This document shows positions 45,626 to 56,307 of a stretch of 64,000 nt of DNA, piece by piece. Source of the stretch: Serinicoccus kebangsaanensis. GTDB taxonomy: Bacteria; Actinomycetota; Actinomycetes; Actinomycetales; Dermatophilaceae. The notes beneath the pieces were generated by a model. It made no database searches. It had not been told where the DNA came from and saw nothing but the letters and a program-made list of their open reading frames with translations. Location: positions 62,001 to 126,000 of the forward strand of contig NZ_VSLG01000004.1 in NCBI RefSeq assembly GCF_008919445.1, in the 5' to 3' direction. Within the stretch, counting starts at the first letter, position 1. Every line of letters starts with the position of its first letter. The position numbers were made by a program, and so were the translations under genes.

Positions 45626-46558
45626 GTGAACCTCACCACCCGCACCGACCGCACCTGGCTGGTCGCCCTGGCCGCCTCCCTCTGGGGACTGTCCGCCCTG
45701 TGGCGCGGTCCGTTGGCCCAGGAGCTGCCGTCGCTGGCCATCGTCTTCTGGGAGCACGTGCTCCTCACGCTGCTGCTCCTGCCGTGGCTGGTGCCCGCCG
45801 TGCGGCGGTTGCGGGCCGCCAGCCCGCGCACCCAGCTCTCGGTGCTGGTGATCGGGGCGGGCAGCTCGGCGCTGGCGACCACGCTGTTCACCGCGGCCTT
45901 CCGCCTCGGCGACCCCATCACCCCGCAGGTGCTGCAGAAGATGCAGCCCTTCATCGCCCTCGCCCTCGCGGCGCTGCTGCTCGGTGAACGGCTGCGACGC
46001 TCCTTCCTGCTCTTCCTGCTCCCGGCCGTGGTCGGCGCCTGGTTGATGACCTTCGCCGACCCGCTGGCGGTGACCGTGAGCTCGGCCCAGGCGGCCCTGC
46101 TCGCGCTCGGAGCCGCGGCGCTGTGGGCGTGCGGCACCGTCCTCGGGCGGGCGGCCAGCGCCGAGCTCCGGTTCGTGGACCTGACCTCGCTGCGCTTCAC
46201 GGTGGGCCTGCTCACGCTCGCCGTCATCGCCGGCCTCACGAGCACCCCGCTGGCCGTCCCGCTCTCGGCGGCGCCCTCCATCCTGGCGCTGGCGCTGCTG
46301 CCGGGGCTGGCGGCGATGACGCTCTACTACCTGGCGCTGCGGCATACCCCGGCGTCCCGGGCGACCCTCGCCGAGCTGGCCTTCCCGCTCACCGCCGCCG
46401 CGGTGGGTGTGGTCGCCTTCGCGGCCCGGCCGGAGCCGAGCCAGTGGGTCGGGATGGCGCTGGTGGTCGCGTCGGTCGTGGCCCTGTCGATCCACGAGCG
46501 CCGCGCCGCGCAGCCCTCGGTCCGGGCGCGTCCGCTGGAGGTCAGCCGCCAGGCCTGA
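45626..46558 (+). CDS. EamA/DMT-family transporter
   Basis: This 310-aa protein starts at GTG 45626 ([13 protein letters not shown]), 8 nt after GGGAGG. Ten hydrophobic helices in two EamA halves are visible, with the family motif [20 protein letters not shown] closing the first half. It probably exports a metabolite; the substrate is unknown. The longer upstream reading frame runs through the 22-bp repeats and is not used. Confidence 0.92.
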   Translation: MNLTTRTDRTWLVALAASLWGLSALWRGPLAQELPSLAIVFWEHVLLTLLLLPWLVPAVRRLRAASPRTQLSVLVIGAGSSALATTLFTAAFRLGDPITPQVLQKMQPFIALALAALLLGERLRRSFLLFLLPAVVGAWLMTFADPLAVTVSSAQAALLALGAAALWACGTVLGRAASAELRFVDLTSLRFTVGLLTLAVIAGLTSTPLAVPLSAAPSILALALLPGLAAMTLYYLALRHTPASRATLAELAFPLTAAAVGVVAFAARPEPSQWVGMALVVASVVALSIHERRAAQPSVRARPLEVSRQA

Positions 46559-46583
46559 GCCGCCGCGCGACCACCCGGCCCGC

Positions 46584-46653
46584 ACATGAGCAACGGAACT
46601 GCCCTGGCTCCACGGTCAGGACCGTGCAGCCAGGGCAGTTCGTCTGCTCATGT
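46584..46653. terminator. 70-nt near-perfect stem-loop between convergent EamA and tig genes
   Basis: ACATGAGCA (46584-46592) pairs with TGCTCATGT (46645-46653), GAACTGCCCTGGCT (46596-46609) with AGCCAGGGCAGTTC (46628-46641) and CACGGTC (46611-46617) with GACCGTG (46620-46626). Only two small internal mismatches interrupt it. It would terminate both genes. Its length and complexity also suit a repeated palindromic element. Confidence 0.8.
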
Positions 46654-46668
46654 CGGGCCGGAGGGAGA

Positions 46669-48087
46669 TCAGCCCTTCGTCGCGGGCTCCTCGGCGGCGT
46701 CCGCCTCGTTGACCTCGGCGTCGGCGACCTCGGCCTCGGCGTCACCGGCCTCCATCACCTGGTCGCCCGGCACGACGTCCTCGCCGTCGGCGTCCTCGTC
46801 GTCACCCTCGATGGCGTCCAGATCCACCACGTTGCCGTCGGTGTCGGTGACCGTGGCCTGCTCCAGCACGTTCGCGAGGGCCTTGCGGCGGCCGACCTCG
46901 GCCACCATCGCGGGCACCTGGTTCTGCTGGTCGATCTGCTGGGCGAACTGCTGCGCATCCATGCCGTACTGCTGGGCGGTCATCATGATGTACTCGATGA
47001 GCTCGCCCTGGTCGACCTCGACCTCGTCCCGCTTGACCAGCGCGTCGAGCAGGAACTGGGTCTGCATCGCCTTGGTCGTCGACTCGGTCACCTCGGCCCG
47101 GTGCTCGTCGTCCTCGAGCCGCTCCTCACCCTCCAGGTGACGGTGCACCTCGGCCTCGACGAGGCTGTCGGGCACCGGGATCTCGACCATGCCCAGCATG
47201 GCCTCGAGGACCTTGTCGCGGGCACCGACGCCCTGCTCGAAGCGCGCACCCTGCTCGGCCTGCTTGGCGAGGTCGGCGCGCAGCTCGTCCATGGTGTCGA
47301 ACTGGCTGGCCAGCTGGGCGAACTCGTCGTCCAGCTCGGGCAGCTCCCGCTCCTTGGCGGCCTGCACCGTGACCGTGACGTCGGCGCTCTCGCCCTTGCG
47401 GTCACCACCGGCCAGCGGGGAGCTGAACTCGACGGTGTCGCCGACCTTGGTGCCCCGCAGCGCCGTGTCCAGGCCGTCGAGCATGGTGCCGGAGCCGATC
47501 TCGTAGGAGACGCCGGTGACGGAGTCGATCTCCTCGTCGCCGATCATGGCGGACAGGTCGATCGTGAGGTGGTCGCCGGTCTTGGCCTTGCGCTTGATCG
47601 GCGTGAGGGTGCCGAAACGCTCGCGCAGGTTGTCGATGCGGGTCTGGACGTCCTCCTCGCTGGCCTGGGCGGGGTCCACCTGGACCTCGATGCCGGAGAA
47701 GTCGGGCAGCTCGAACTGCGGCACGATGTCGACCTCGGCCTCGAAGGCCAGGTCCTGGCCGTCCTCCATCGGCAGCGAGGTGAGGTTGACCTCGGGCTGG
47801 GACAGCGGGGTGAGGTCGTTCTCGGTCATCGCCTGCGTGTAGTACTCCGGCAGTGCCTCGTTGACCGCCTCCTGCACCACCGCGCCGCGGCCGAACCGCT
47901 GGTCGATGATCCGGTTCGGCACCTTCCCCTTGCGGAAGCCGGGGATCTGGACGTTCGCGCCGATGCTCTTGTAGGCGGCGTCCAGGCGGGGCTGGAGGTC
48001 GGCGGCAGGGACCTCGACGGTCAGCTTGACCCGGGTCGGGGTCAGGGTCTCGACAGCGCTCTTCACTGCAGGTTGCTCCGTTGTCAT
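46669..48087 (-). CDS. tig: Trigger factor chaperone
   Basis: This 472-aa protein starts at ATG 48087 (MTTEQPAVKSAVE). It has a ribosome-binding loop with GFRKGKVP (about 49-56), a central PPIase (FKBP-like) domain with GDHLTIDLSAMIGDEEID, a helical C-terminal domain, then an acidic tail (DAIEGDDEDADGEDV). It assists nascent-chain folding. TAGCAT (48158-48153) may be the -10 box. It lies directly downstream of tRNA-Pro. Confidence 0.97.
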   Translation of the reverse strand: MTTEQPAVKSAVETLTPTRVKLTVEVPAADLQPRLDAAYKSIGANVQIPGFRKGKVPNRIIDQRFGRGAVVQEAVNEALPEYYTQAMTENDLTPLSQPEVNLTSLPMEDGQDLAFEAEVDIVPQFELPDFSGIEVQVDPAQASEEDVQTRIDNLRERFGTLTPIKRKAKTGDHLTIDLSAMIGDEEIDSVTGVSYEIGSGTMLDGLDTALRGTKVGDTVEFSSPLAGGDRKGESADVTVTVQAAKERELPELDDEFAQLASQFDTMDELRADLAKQAEQGARFEQGVGARDKVLEAMLGMVEIPVPDSLVEAEVHRHLEGEERLEDDEHRAEVTESTTKAMQTQFLLDALVKRDEVEVDQGELIEYIMMTAQQYGMDAQQFAQQIDQQNQVPAMVAEVGRRKALANVLEQATVTDTDGNVVDLDAIEGDDEDADGEDVVPGDQVMEAGDAEAEVADAEVNEADAAEEPATKG

Positions 48088-48163
48088 GTCGGGGGTATGT
48101 CGTCTCTCGCCGGGCACAGGGACGGCCCGCGGCGAGCACGCGGATCAGCACCATGCTAGGTGG

Positions 48164-48237
48164 TCGGGGTAGCCGGATTCGAACCGGCGGCCTTCCGCTC
48201 CCAAAGCGGACGCGCTACCAAGCTGCGCCATACCCCG
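48164..48237 (-). tRNA. tRNA-Pro (UGG anticodon)
   Basis: The minus strand folds as CGGGGTA / TACCCCG acceptor with discriminator A, a D arm with GCGCAGCTTGGTAGCGC, the anticodon stem TCCGC-TTTGGGA-GCGGA (anticodon TGG) and a GCCGG-TTCGAAT-CCGGC T arm. CCA is not encoded. It stands upstream of tig. Confidence 0.95.
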
Positions 48238-48318
48238 TCGTGGGCGGCGTCACGGACGCCGCGAGCAAGGGTTTAGACTAACTCCTCGGCCCGGCGCGAC
48301 GGACATCGCGCGGGGCGC

Positions 48319-48392
48319 GCGGGTGTAGCTCAATGGTAGAGCCCCAGTCTTCCAAACTGGCTACGCGGGTTCGATTCCCGTCACCCGCTCCA
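48319..48392 (+). tRNA. tRNA-Gly (UCC anticodon), CCA encoded
   Basis: GCGGGTG / CACCCGC acceptor, D arm GCTCAATGGTAGAGC, anticodon stem CCAGT-CTTCCAA-ACTGG (anticodon TCC) and a GCGGG-TTCGATT-CCCGT T arm; discriminator T at 48389 then CCA. It is divergent from tRNA-Pro across an 81-bp gap. Confidence 0.95.
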
Positions 48393-48409
48393 CCACGCCG
48401 CCGCACCCC

Positions 48410-48967
48410 TCAGCCCTGGCGAGCGACGGCTTCCTCGAGCTGGTCCAGGAGGGTCTCGAGCTCGCCGGCGCGGCGGTCGTTCGGCCGCACCTGCGCCCCG
48501 TCGAACTCGTCGAACCCGGACAGCGACACCTGCTGGCGGACCACGACCATGCTGAAGTTGGCCAGGATCTGCCGCCAGTGCTCGACCGCCCGCACCCCCG
48601 ACTCCGCGCCGTAGGACACCAGCGCGGCCGCCTTGCCCTGCCACTCCGGGTAGAGCCAGTCGACGGCGTTCTTCAGCGCCCCGGGGACCGAGTGGTTGTA
48701 CTCCGGCGTGACCAGGACGAAGCCGTCGCACGCGTCCACGGCGGCACTCCAGGCGTGCACGCTCTCGTGCGGGTACTGCTTCTTCGCCGCTCCCGGGATG
48801 GTCTCCCACTCCAGCAGCGGGACGTCGAAGCTCTTGAGGTCGATGAGCTCGAGCTCGACGGTCTCGCCGTCGCGCTCCCGCCCGGCAGCCTGCTCCTGCA
48901 CCCACGCGGCGACGCTCTCCCCCTTGCGCCCGTCCCTGACTGACCCGATGACGATGCCGATCTTCAT
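48410..48967 (-). CDS. NADPH-dependent FMN reductase family protein
   Basis: This 185-aa protein starts at ATG 48967 (MKIGIVIGSVRDGRKGE). It has a flavodoxin-like fold with phosphate loop GSVRDGRKG (8-16) and TPEYNHSVPGALKNAVDWL (about 87-105), typical of the azoreductase/chromate reductase family. It reduces flavin or quinones with NAD(P)H. An ATG three codons upstream is possible. Confidence 0.93.
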   Translation of the reverse strand: MKIGIVIGSVRDGRKGESVAAWVQEQAAGRERDGETVELELIDLKSFDVPLLEWETIPGAAKKQYPHESVHAWSAAVDACDGFVLVTPEYNHSVPGALKNAVDWLYPEWQGKAAALVSYGAESGVRAVEHWRQILANFSMVVVRQQVSLSGFDEFDGAQVRPNDRRAGELETLLDQLEEAVARQG

Positions 48968-48991
48968 GACCACCATCCGACCACGAGTCGG

Positions 48992-50035
48992 TCAGTAGCC
49001 CTCCGGCGGGGGCACCATCTCGCCGCGGATCCCGAGCAGGCGCACCGGCCGGTCGTCCTCCAGCCTCCGGAACAGCGTGAAGGCGGTGTCCGCGAGCACG
49101 TCCGGGTCGGTGGTGGGCTCGGCCAGCTTGCGGCCGCGGGTGACGGTGAAGAAGGGCACGAAGCGGACCTTGAGGAAGACGCGCCGGACCGGGCGGCCCT
49201 CCTCCGCCACGTCGTCGACGACCCGGCGGGCGAGCTCGGCGAGCGCCTCCCGCACCTGCTCCGGTGAGGCCAGGTCCTGCTGGTATGTCGTCTCCCGCCC
49301 GCGTGCTCGCGGCACCCAGGGCGTGTCGTCCGGCCAGCGGCTCCCGCCGCCCCGCCCCAGCTCGGAGAGCCGCGGACCGCTGGTCGGCCCGAACTCGCCG
49401 GCCAGCACGGCGTCGTCGGCGTGCGCCAGCTCGGTGACGGTGTCGATCCCCAGCGACGCCAGGCGGGCCGCGATGCGGGACCCCACGCCCCAGAGAGCGG
49501 TGGTGGGCCGCTCACCCATGACCGGCAGCCAGCTCTCCTCGGTGAGCCGGTAGGTCCCCTGCGGCTTGCCGAACTCGGTGGCCGTCTTCGCGCGGACGAG
49601 GGTGTCGCCGATGCCGATCGAGCAGTGCAGCGACGTCCGCGCCAGCACGGCCGCCTGCAGGCCGAGCGCGACCTCGGTGACGTCGTCGGTCTCGACGCCC
49701 ACGAAGGCCTCGTCCCACCCCAGCACCTGCACCACGGCACCCGGCCATGCCCGCAGCGTGGCCATGACCTGCTCGGACGCGTCCTCGTAGACGGGGAAGT
49801 CCACGGGCAGGAAGACCGCGTCGGGGCAGCGCCGGGCCGCCACCCGCAGCGGCATCCCGGAGCGGACCCCGTGCTCGCGCGCCTCGTAGGACGCGGTCGA
49901 GACCACCGCCCGCTCGGTCGGGTCGCCCCGGCCGCCGACCACGACCGGGCGCCCGACCAGCTCCGGCCGGCGCAGCAGCTCGACGGCAGCGAGGAACTGG
50001 TCCATGTCCACGTGGAGGACCCAGCGACGCGTCAC
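48992..50035 (-). CDS. dinB: Y-family DNA polymerase IV
   Basis: This 347-aa protein starts at GTG 50035. It has the catalytic VDMDQF (9-14), SYEAREHGVRSGMPL (about 48-62) and GWDEAFVG (about 107-114), where the usual S[IL]DEA has Trp before the Asp-Glu pair but both acidic residues are kept. Helix-hairpin-helix and little-finger domains follow. It copies damaged DNA with low fidelity. There is no clear beta-clamp motif at the C-terminus (ends GEMVPPPEGY). Confidence 0.92.
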   Translation of the reverse strand: MTRRWVLHVDMDQFLAAVELLRRPELVGRPVVVGGRGDPTERAVVSTASYEAREHGVRSGMPLRVAARRCPDAVFLPVDFPVYEDASEQVMATLRAWPGAVVQVLGWDEAFVGVETDDVTEVALGLQAAVLARTSLHCSIGIGDTLVRAKTATEFGKPQGTYRLTEESWLPVMGERPTTALWGVGSRIAARLASLGIDTVTELAHADDAVLAGEFGPTSGPRLSELGRGGGSRWPDDTPWVPRARGRETTYQQDLASPEQVREALAELARRVVDDVAEEGRPVRRVFLKVRFVPFFTVTRGRKLAEPTTDPDVLADTAFTLFRRLEDDRPVRLLGIRGEMVPPPEGY

Positions 50036-50082
50036 GGGCCCAGTCTCCCCCGTTCGGCGGCGCGCCCGCCTACCCTGACGGC

Positions 50083-50730
50083 ATGGATCTCCCCACCGCC
50101 TCCGACGGTCCGGACCAGCGGGACCCCGCCACCGACCGGATCGTGGTCACCGGGACCGGCCGGGCCGGGGCGACGCCCGACTCGGTCGTGCTCGACCTCT
50201 ACCTGGAGGGCCACGGGTCCACGGTGGCCCAGGCGCTGCAAGCCCTGACCGCCGCGTCCCAGGCCTGCACCGACGCGCTCCCGGACCACCGGGTGCGCAC
50301 CCACGGCCTGACCCTGCACCCGCGGCACGACCACCACGGCGCGCCCCGCGGGCATACCGCCGCGCAGTCGTTGCGGGTGGTGGCGCCCGACCCTGGGCGG
50401 GCCGGTGAGCTGGTGGCCGTCCTCGCCGAGGCGGTCGGCGACGCCCTGACGGTCCAGTCGCTGCGGCCGGAGGTGTCGGACGTGACGGCGCTCGAGGTCC
50501 GGGCGCGGGAGGCCGCGCTGCTCGACGCCCGACGCCGGGCGGAGGAGTATGCCGCGCTGGTCGACCGGGCGGTCGGCCGGGCCGTGACCATCGAGGAGCT
50601 GCCCGAGCACGCGGGGCCGGTCCCGGGAGACGCCGCGGCGATGAGCATGGAGGCCACCGGCCCACCGGTCGATGCCGCGGACCACGAGGTCCGGGTCCTG
50701 GTGCGGGTCGTCTGGGCCCTCACCGGCTGA
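50083..50730 (+). CDS. SIMPL-domain (DUF541) protein
   Basis: This 215-aa protein from ATG 50083 has the SIMPL pattern IVVTGTGRAGATPDSVVLDL (20-39), then EVSDVTALEVRAREAALLDARRRAEEYA. There is no signal peptide, so it is cytoplasmic here. TACCCT (50071-50076) ends 6 nt before the ATG, as for a leaderless mRNA. Function is unknown; the family is linked to signalling and oxidative stress. Confidence 0.88.
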   Translation: MDLPTASDGPDQRDPATDRIVVTGTGRAGATPDSVVLDLYLEGHGSTVAQALQALTAASQACTDALPDHRVRTHGLTLHPRHDHHGAPRGHTAAQSLRVVAPDPGRAGELVAVLAEAVGDALTVQSLRPEVSDVTALEVRAREAALLDARRRAEEYAALVDRAVGRAVTIEELPEHAGPVPGDAAAMSMEATGPPVDAADHEVRVLVRVVWALTG

Positions 50731-50832
50731 GCCCGGGCCCGGGTCGACAGGTCCGGGCGGGTGTGGTTGCGTGGTCACGCACGACCGGTGCCCCGACCGG
50801 GGCGCCGGACCCGATGGGAAGGAGTTCGCGTC

Positions 50833-51045
50833 ATGGGCTTCATGGACAAGGCCAAGGACATGGCCGGTCAGCATGACGAGAAGATCGACCAGGGCATCGA
50901 GCAGGGCGGTGACTTCGTCGACGACAAGACCGGTGGCGAGCACTCGGAGCACGTCGACAAGGCGCAGGACTTCGCGAACGACCAGGCCGACACGTTCGGT
51001 GGCGTCGAGGGCGGCGACGGCGAGGGCGAGGGCGACAAGGCCTGA
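50833..51045 (+). CDS. MT0933-type small antitoxin-like protein
   Basis: This 70-aa acidic, helical protein (MGFMDKAKDMAGQHDEKIDQ at the start) has AAGGAG before ATG 50833. It matches the small actinobacterial family annotated as MT0933-like antitoxin, with KAKDMAGQHDEKID and GEHSEHVDKAQDFANDQ. No toxin gene is adjacent, so a stress or CsbD-like role is equally possible. Confidence 0.85.
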   Translation: MGFMDKAKDMAGQHDEKIDQGIEQGGDFVDDKTGGEHSEHVDKAQDFANDQADTFGGVEGGDGEGEGDKA

Positions 51046-51063
51046 GGCCCACCCGAGCGAGCC

Positions 51064-51096
51064 AGGCCCCCTCCCGGTGCATCCGGGAGGGGGCCT
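51064..51096. terminator. Bidirectional hairpin terminator
   Basis: AGGCCCCCTCCCGG and CCGGGAGGGGGCCT flank a TGCAT loop between the convergent antitoxin-like gene and rpiB. Confidence 0.9.
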
Positions 51097-51108
51097 CGTC
51101 GTCTCCGC

Positions 51109-51576
51109 TCAGGGCAGCGGGGGCAGCGTCCCGTCGTCCTCGTAGTCGCGCATCATGTCGATCCGACGCTGGTGCCGCTCGTCCCCCGAGAACGGCGTGG
51201 CCAGGAAGGCCGCGACGATCGCCCGCCCCTCCTCCTGGGTATGCATCCGCGCACCGATCGCGACGACCTGGGCGTCGTTGTGCTCGCGCGTCAGCCGCGC
51301 CAGCTCGGGGTCGTAGGCCAGGCCGGCGCGGATCCCGGCCACCTTGTTCGCCGCCATCTGCTCGCCGTTGCCGGACCCACCCAGCACGACGCCGAGCGAC
51401 CCGGGATCGCCGGCCACGGCCTCGGCGGCGCGCAGCACGAAGACGGGGTAGTCGTCCTGGGCGTCGAAGTCGGTCGGCCCGTGGTCGACCACCTCGTGGC
51501 CCTGCTCGGCCAGCCAGGTCACCAGGTCCCGCTGCATCTCGAACGCGGCGTGGTCACCGCCGATGTGCACCCGCAC
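51109..51576 (-). CDS. rpiB: Ribose-5-phosphate isomerase B
   Basis: This 155-aa protein starts at GTG 51576 behind GAGGAGG. It has GGDHAAFEMQ (6-15) and GSGNGEQMAANK (about 67-78) with the actinobacterial catalytic Glu. It interconverts ribose 5-phosphate and ribulose 5-phosphate. Confidence 0.95.
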   Translation of the reverse strand: MRVHIGGDHAAFEMQRDLVTWLAEQGHEVVDHGPTDFDAQDDYPVFVLRAAEAVAGDPGSLGVVLGGSGNGEQMAANKVAGIRAGLAYDPELARLTREHNDAQVVAIGARMHTQEEGRAIVAAFLATPFSGDERHQRRIDMMRDYEDDGTLPPLP

Positions 51577-51600
51577 GTCGCCTCCTCGCCCAGCTGTCCG

Positions 51601-52245
51601 TCAGCTGAAGTCCGGGCCCACGCTGCGGGTCCGCTTGATCTCGTAGAAGCCGGGGGTGCCGGCGACGAGCAGGCACCCGTCCCACAGCCGCCCGGCGGCC
51701 TCCCCCTTGGGTGCCGGGGTGACGACCGGCCCGAAGAAGGCGACGTCCTCGACCTTGACGACCGGCGTGCCGACGTCGTCGCCGACCATGTCGATGGCTC
51801 GCTGGTGGCTCGCGCGCAGCGCCTCGTCGTGCTGGTCCGAGCTGCCGGCGCTCGCCAGGGACGCGTCCAGCCCGAGCTCGTCGAGCACCTCGGTGGTGAT
51901 CGCCTCGAGGTCCTCGCTGCCCCGTCCGTCCAGGTGGATCCGCTGGCCGTAGGCGTCGTACATCGCCTTGCGCAGCTGGTTCGCCTCCTGCTCGGGCAGG
52001 TCGGCGGTGGCCGCGATGATGGTCCGGACCGGACCCCAGGCGCGGTCGAGCATGGCCCGGTAGTCCTCGTCGAGGTCGCGCCCCTCGTTGAGCACGGCCA
52101 GGCTCATCACCGACCAGGTGATCTCGAGGTCGCGCACCGCGGCGGCCTCCATCAGCCACCGCGAGGTCATCCACGCCCAGGGGCAGGCGGGGTCGAAGAA
52201 CATCTCGGCGTGCGTCGTCTGGCCAGCGGTCTGGTGATCGGTCAT
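51601..52245 (-). CDS. DsbA-family mycothiol-linked reductase (Rv2466c-like) with CPWA active site
   Basis: This 214-aa protein from ATG 52245 has a thioredoxin fold with FFDPACPWAWMTSRW; Cys21 is the nucleophile, while the second Cys of the CPWC seen in Rv2466c is Ala24 here. MSLAVLNEGRDLDE, RAWGPVRTII, GTPVVKV and the end IKRTRSVGPDF match the Rv2466c family. Such enzymes reduce substrates with mycothiol; a single-Cys form would work through a monothiol mechanism. The loss of the second Cys is stated from memory of Rv2466c. Confidence 0.9.
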   Translation of the reverse strand: MTDHQTAGQTTHAEMFFDPACPWAWMTSRWLMEAAAVRDLEITWSVMSLAVLNEGRDLDEDYRAMLDRAWGPVRTIIAATADLPEQEANQLRKAMYDAYGQRIHLDGRGSEDLEAITTEVLDELGLDASLASAGSSDQHDEALRASHQRAIDMVGDDVGTPVVKVEDVAFFGPVVTPAPKGEAAGRLWDGCLLVAGTPGFYEIKRTRSVGPDFS

Positions 52246-52258
52246 GCGACCATCGTGT

Positions 52259-52274
52259 CACGGCATACCCTGGG
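52259..52274 (+). promoter_or_regulatory. CACGGCATACCCTGGG element upstream of pepN
   Basis: Exact 16-bp copy of the element at 12432. TACCCT could be the -10 box; the ATG lies 40 nt downstream behind GAGGAG. The divergent DsbA-like gene starts 14 bp to the left. Confidence 0.4.
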
Positions 52275-52313
52275 CGCAGGCCCAGCCCCACCGCTCGACG
52301 AGGAGACATCTGC

Positions 52314-54890
<2,577 letters not shown>

Positions 54891-54909
54891 CGCGACGGGC
54901 GGAACCCCG

Positions 54910-55686
54910 ATGACGCAGATCGACCTCAACGCGGACCTGGGCGAGAGCTTCGGTCGGTGGCAGCTCGGCGACGACGACGCCCTCCTCGAGGTCGTCACCA
55001 GCGCCAACGTCGCCTGCGGCTTCCACGCCGGGGACCCCGGCGTGCTCCGCCACGCGTGCGAGGGTGCGGTCGCCCGCGAAGTGGTCGTCGGCGCCCAGGT
55101 CGGCTACCGCGACCTGGCGGGCTTCGGTCGCCGCTTCCTGGACATGACGCCGGCCGAGCTCACCGACGACGTGATCTACCAGATCGGGGCCCTGGAGGCG
55201 CTGGCCCGGGTGGCCGGCACCCGGGTGGGCTACGTCAAGCCGCACGGGGCCCTCTACAACGCCATCGTGCACCACGAGGAGCAGGCCGGTGCCGTCGTCG
55301 CGGCGGTGCGGGCCTACGACCCCGCCCTGCCGGTGCTCGGGCTGCCCGGGTCCGCCTGGCTGCGGCAGGCCGAGGAGGCGGGCCTGCGCCCGGTCCCGGA
55401 GGCCTTCGCCGACCGGGCTTACACCCCCGAGGGGACCCTGGTGTCACGCCGGGAAGCCGGTGCGGTGCTGGACGACCCGGACGAGATCGCCCAGCGGTGC
55501 GTCCGGATCGCCACCGAGGGCACCGTCACCGCGGTGGACGGCACCGAGGTCCCGGTGTCGGCCGAGTCCCTGTGCGTCCACGGCGACAGTCCGGGGGCCG
55601 TCGCGGTCGCCCGCGCGGTGCGCTCGGCGCTCGAGGCCGCCGGGGTGGCAGCCCGTCCCTTCGTCGCGGCCGGGACCCGGGCCTAG
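54910..55686 (+). CDS. pxpA: 5-oxoprolinase subunit A (LamB/YcsF)
   Basis: This 258-aa protein from ATG 54910 has [11 protein letters not shown] (5-15), [11 protein letters not shown] and [10 protein letters not shown], the LamB/YcsF signature. Together with PxpB and PxpC it opens 5-oxoproline to glutamate using ATP. It is the first gene of pxpABC, just after pepN, so peptide breakdown and pyroglutamate recycling may be linked. Confidence 0.96.
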   Translation: MTQIDLNADLGESFGRWQLGDDDALLEVVTSANVACGFHAGDPGVLRHACEGAVAREVVVGAQVGYRDLAGFGRRFLDMTPAELTDDVIYQIGALEALARVAGTRVGYVKPHGALYNAIVHHEEQAGAVVAAVRAYDPALPVLGLPGSAWLRQAEEAGLRPVPEAFADRAYTPEGTLVSRREAGAVLDDPDEIAQRCVRIATEGTVTAVDGTEVPVSAESLCVHGDSPGAVAVARAVRSALEAAGVAARPFVAAGTRA

Positions 55687-55689
55687 GCG

Positions 55690-56307
55690 ATGCGCTGCCT
55701 CCCGTGCGGGGACGTCGGGCTCCTCGTGGAGCTCGACGACCTGCCGCAGGTGCTGGCCCTGCACGCCGCCCTGGAGCAGGCACCGCCCCCGGGCGTGATC
55801 GACCTGGTGCCGGCCGCGAGGACGCTGCTGCTGCAGCTCGATCCCGCGCAGACGGCTGTCGACGCCGTCGCCGAGCAGGTCCGGTCGGTCTCGGTCCGTC
55901 CCGGGGCAGCACCGGTGGCGGGTCGGGTGGAGCTGCCCGTGGTCTACGACGGCAGCGACCTGGCCGAGGTCGCCGAGCTCACCGGCCTGTCCACCGAGGA
56001 GGTCGTGGCCGCGCACACCGGTCAGGAGTGGACCGTCGCCTTCTGCGGCTTCTCGCCGGGCTTCGGCTATCTCGTCGGCGAGGACGAGCGGCTGCACGTC
56101 CCGCGGCGCAGCACACCGCGCACCCGGGTGCCCGCGGGTGCCGTCGGCCTCGCCGGGGAGTTCGGCGGCGTCTACCCGCGGGAGTCGCCGGGTGGGTGGC
56201 AGCTGATCGGGCGCACCGACGCCACCCTCTGGGACGTCGACCGTGACCCGCCCGCGCTGCTCGTGCCCGGCACGCAGGTGCGCTTCGTGCGGCAGGACGC
56301 GTCATGA
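55690..56307 (+). CDS. pxpB: 5-oxoprolinase subunit B
   Basis: This 205-aa carboxyltransferase-type subunit (AHS1) has FCGFSPGFGYLVG (about 118-130), VPRRSTPRTRVPAGAVG and ESPGGWQLIGRT. It starts 3 bp after pxpA and overlaps pxpC by 4 nt. Confidence 0.96.
   Translation: MRCLPCGDVGLLVELDDLPQVLALHAALEQAPPPGVIDLVPAARTLLLQLDPAQTAVDAVAEQVRSVSVRPGAAPVAGRVELPVVYDGSDLAEVAELTGLSTEEVVAAHTGQEWTVAFCGFSPGFGYLVGEDERLHVPRRSTPRTRVPAGAVGLAGEFGGVYPRESPGGWQLIGRTDATLWDVDRDPPALLVPGTQVRFVRQDAS

Noticed and set aside
48164..48392. tRNA genes as integration sites of a mobile element
   Set aside because: No integrase, no repeated tRNA 3' end and no foreign-looking block adjoin either tRNA; both flanks are ordinary genes.
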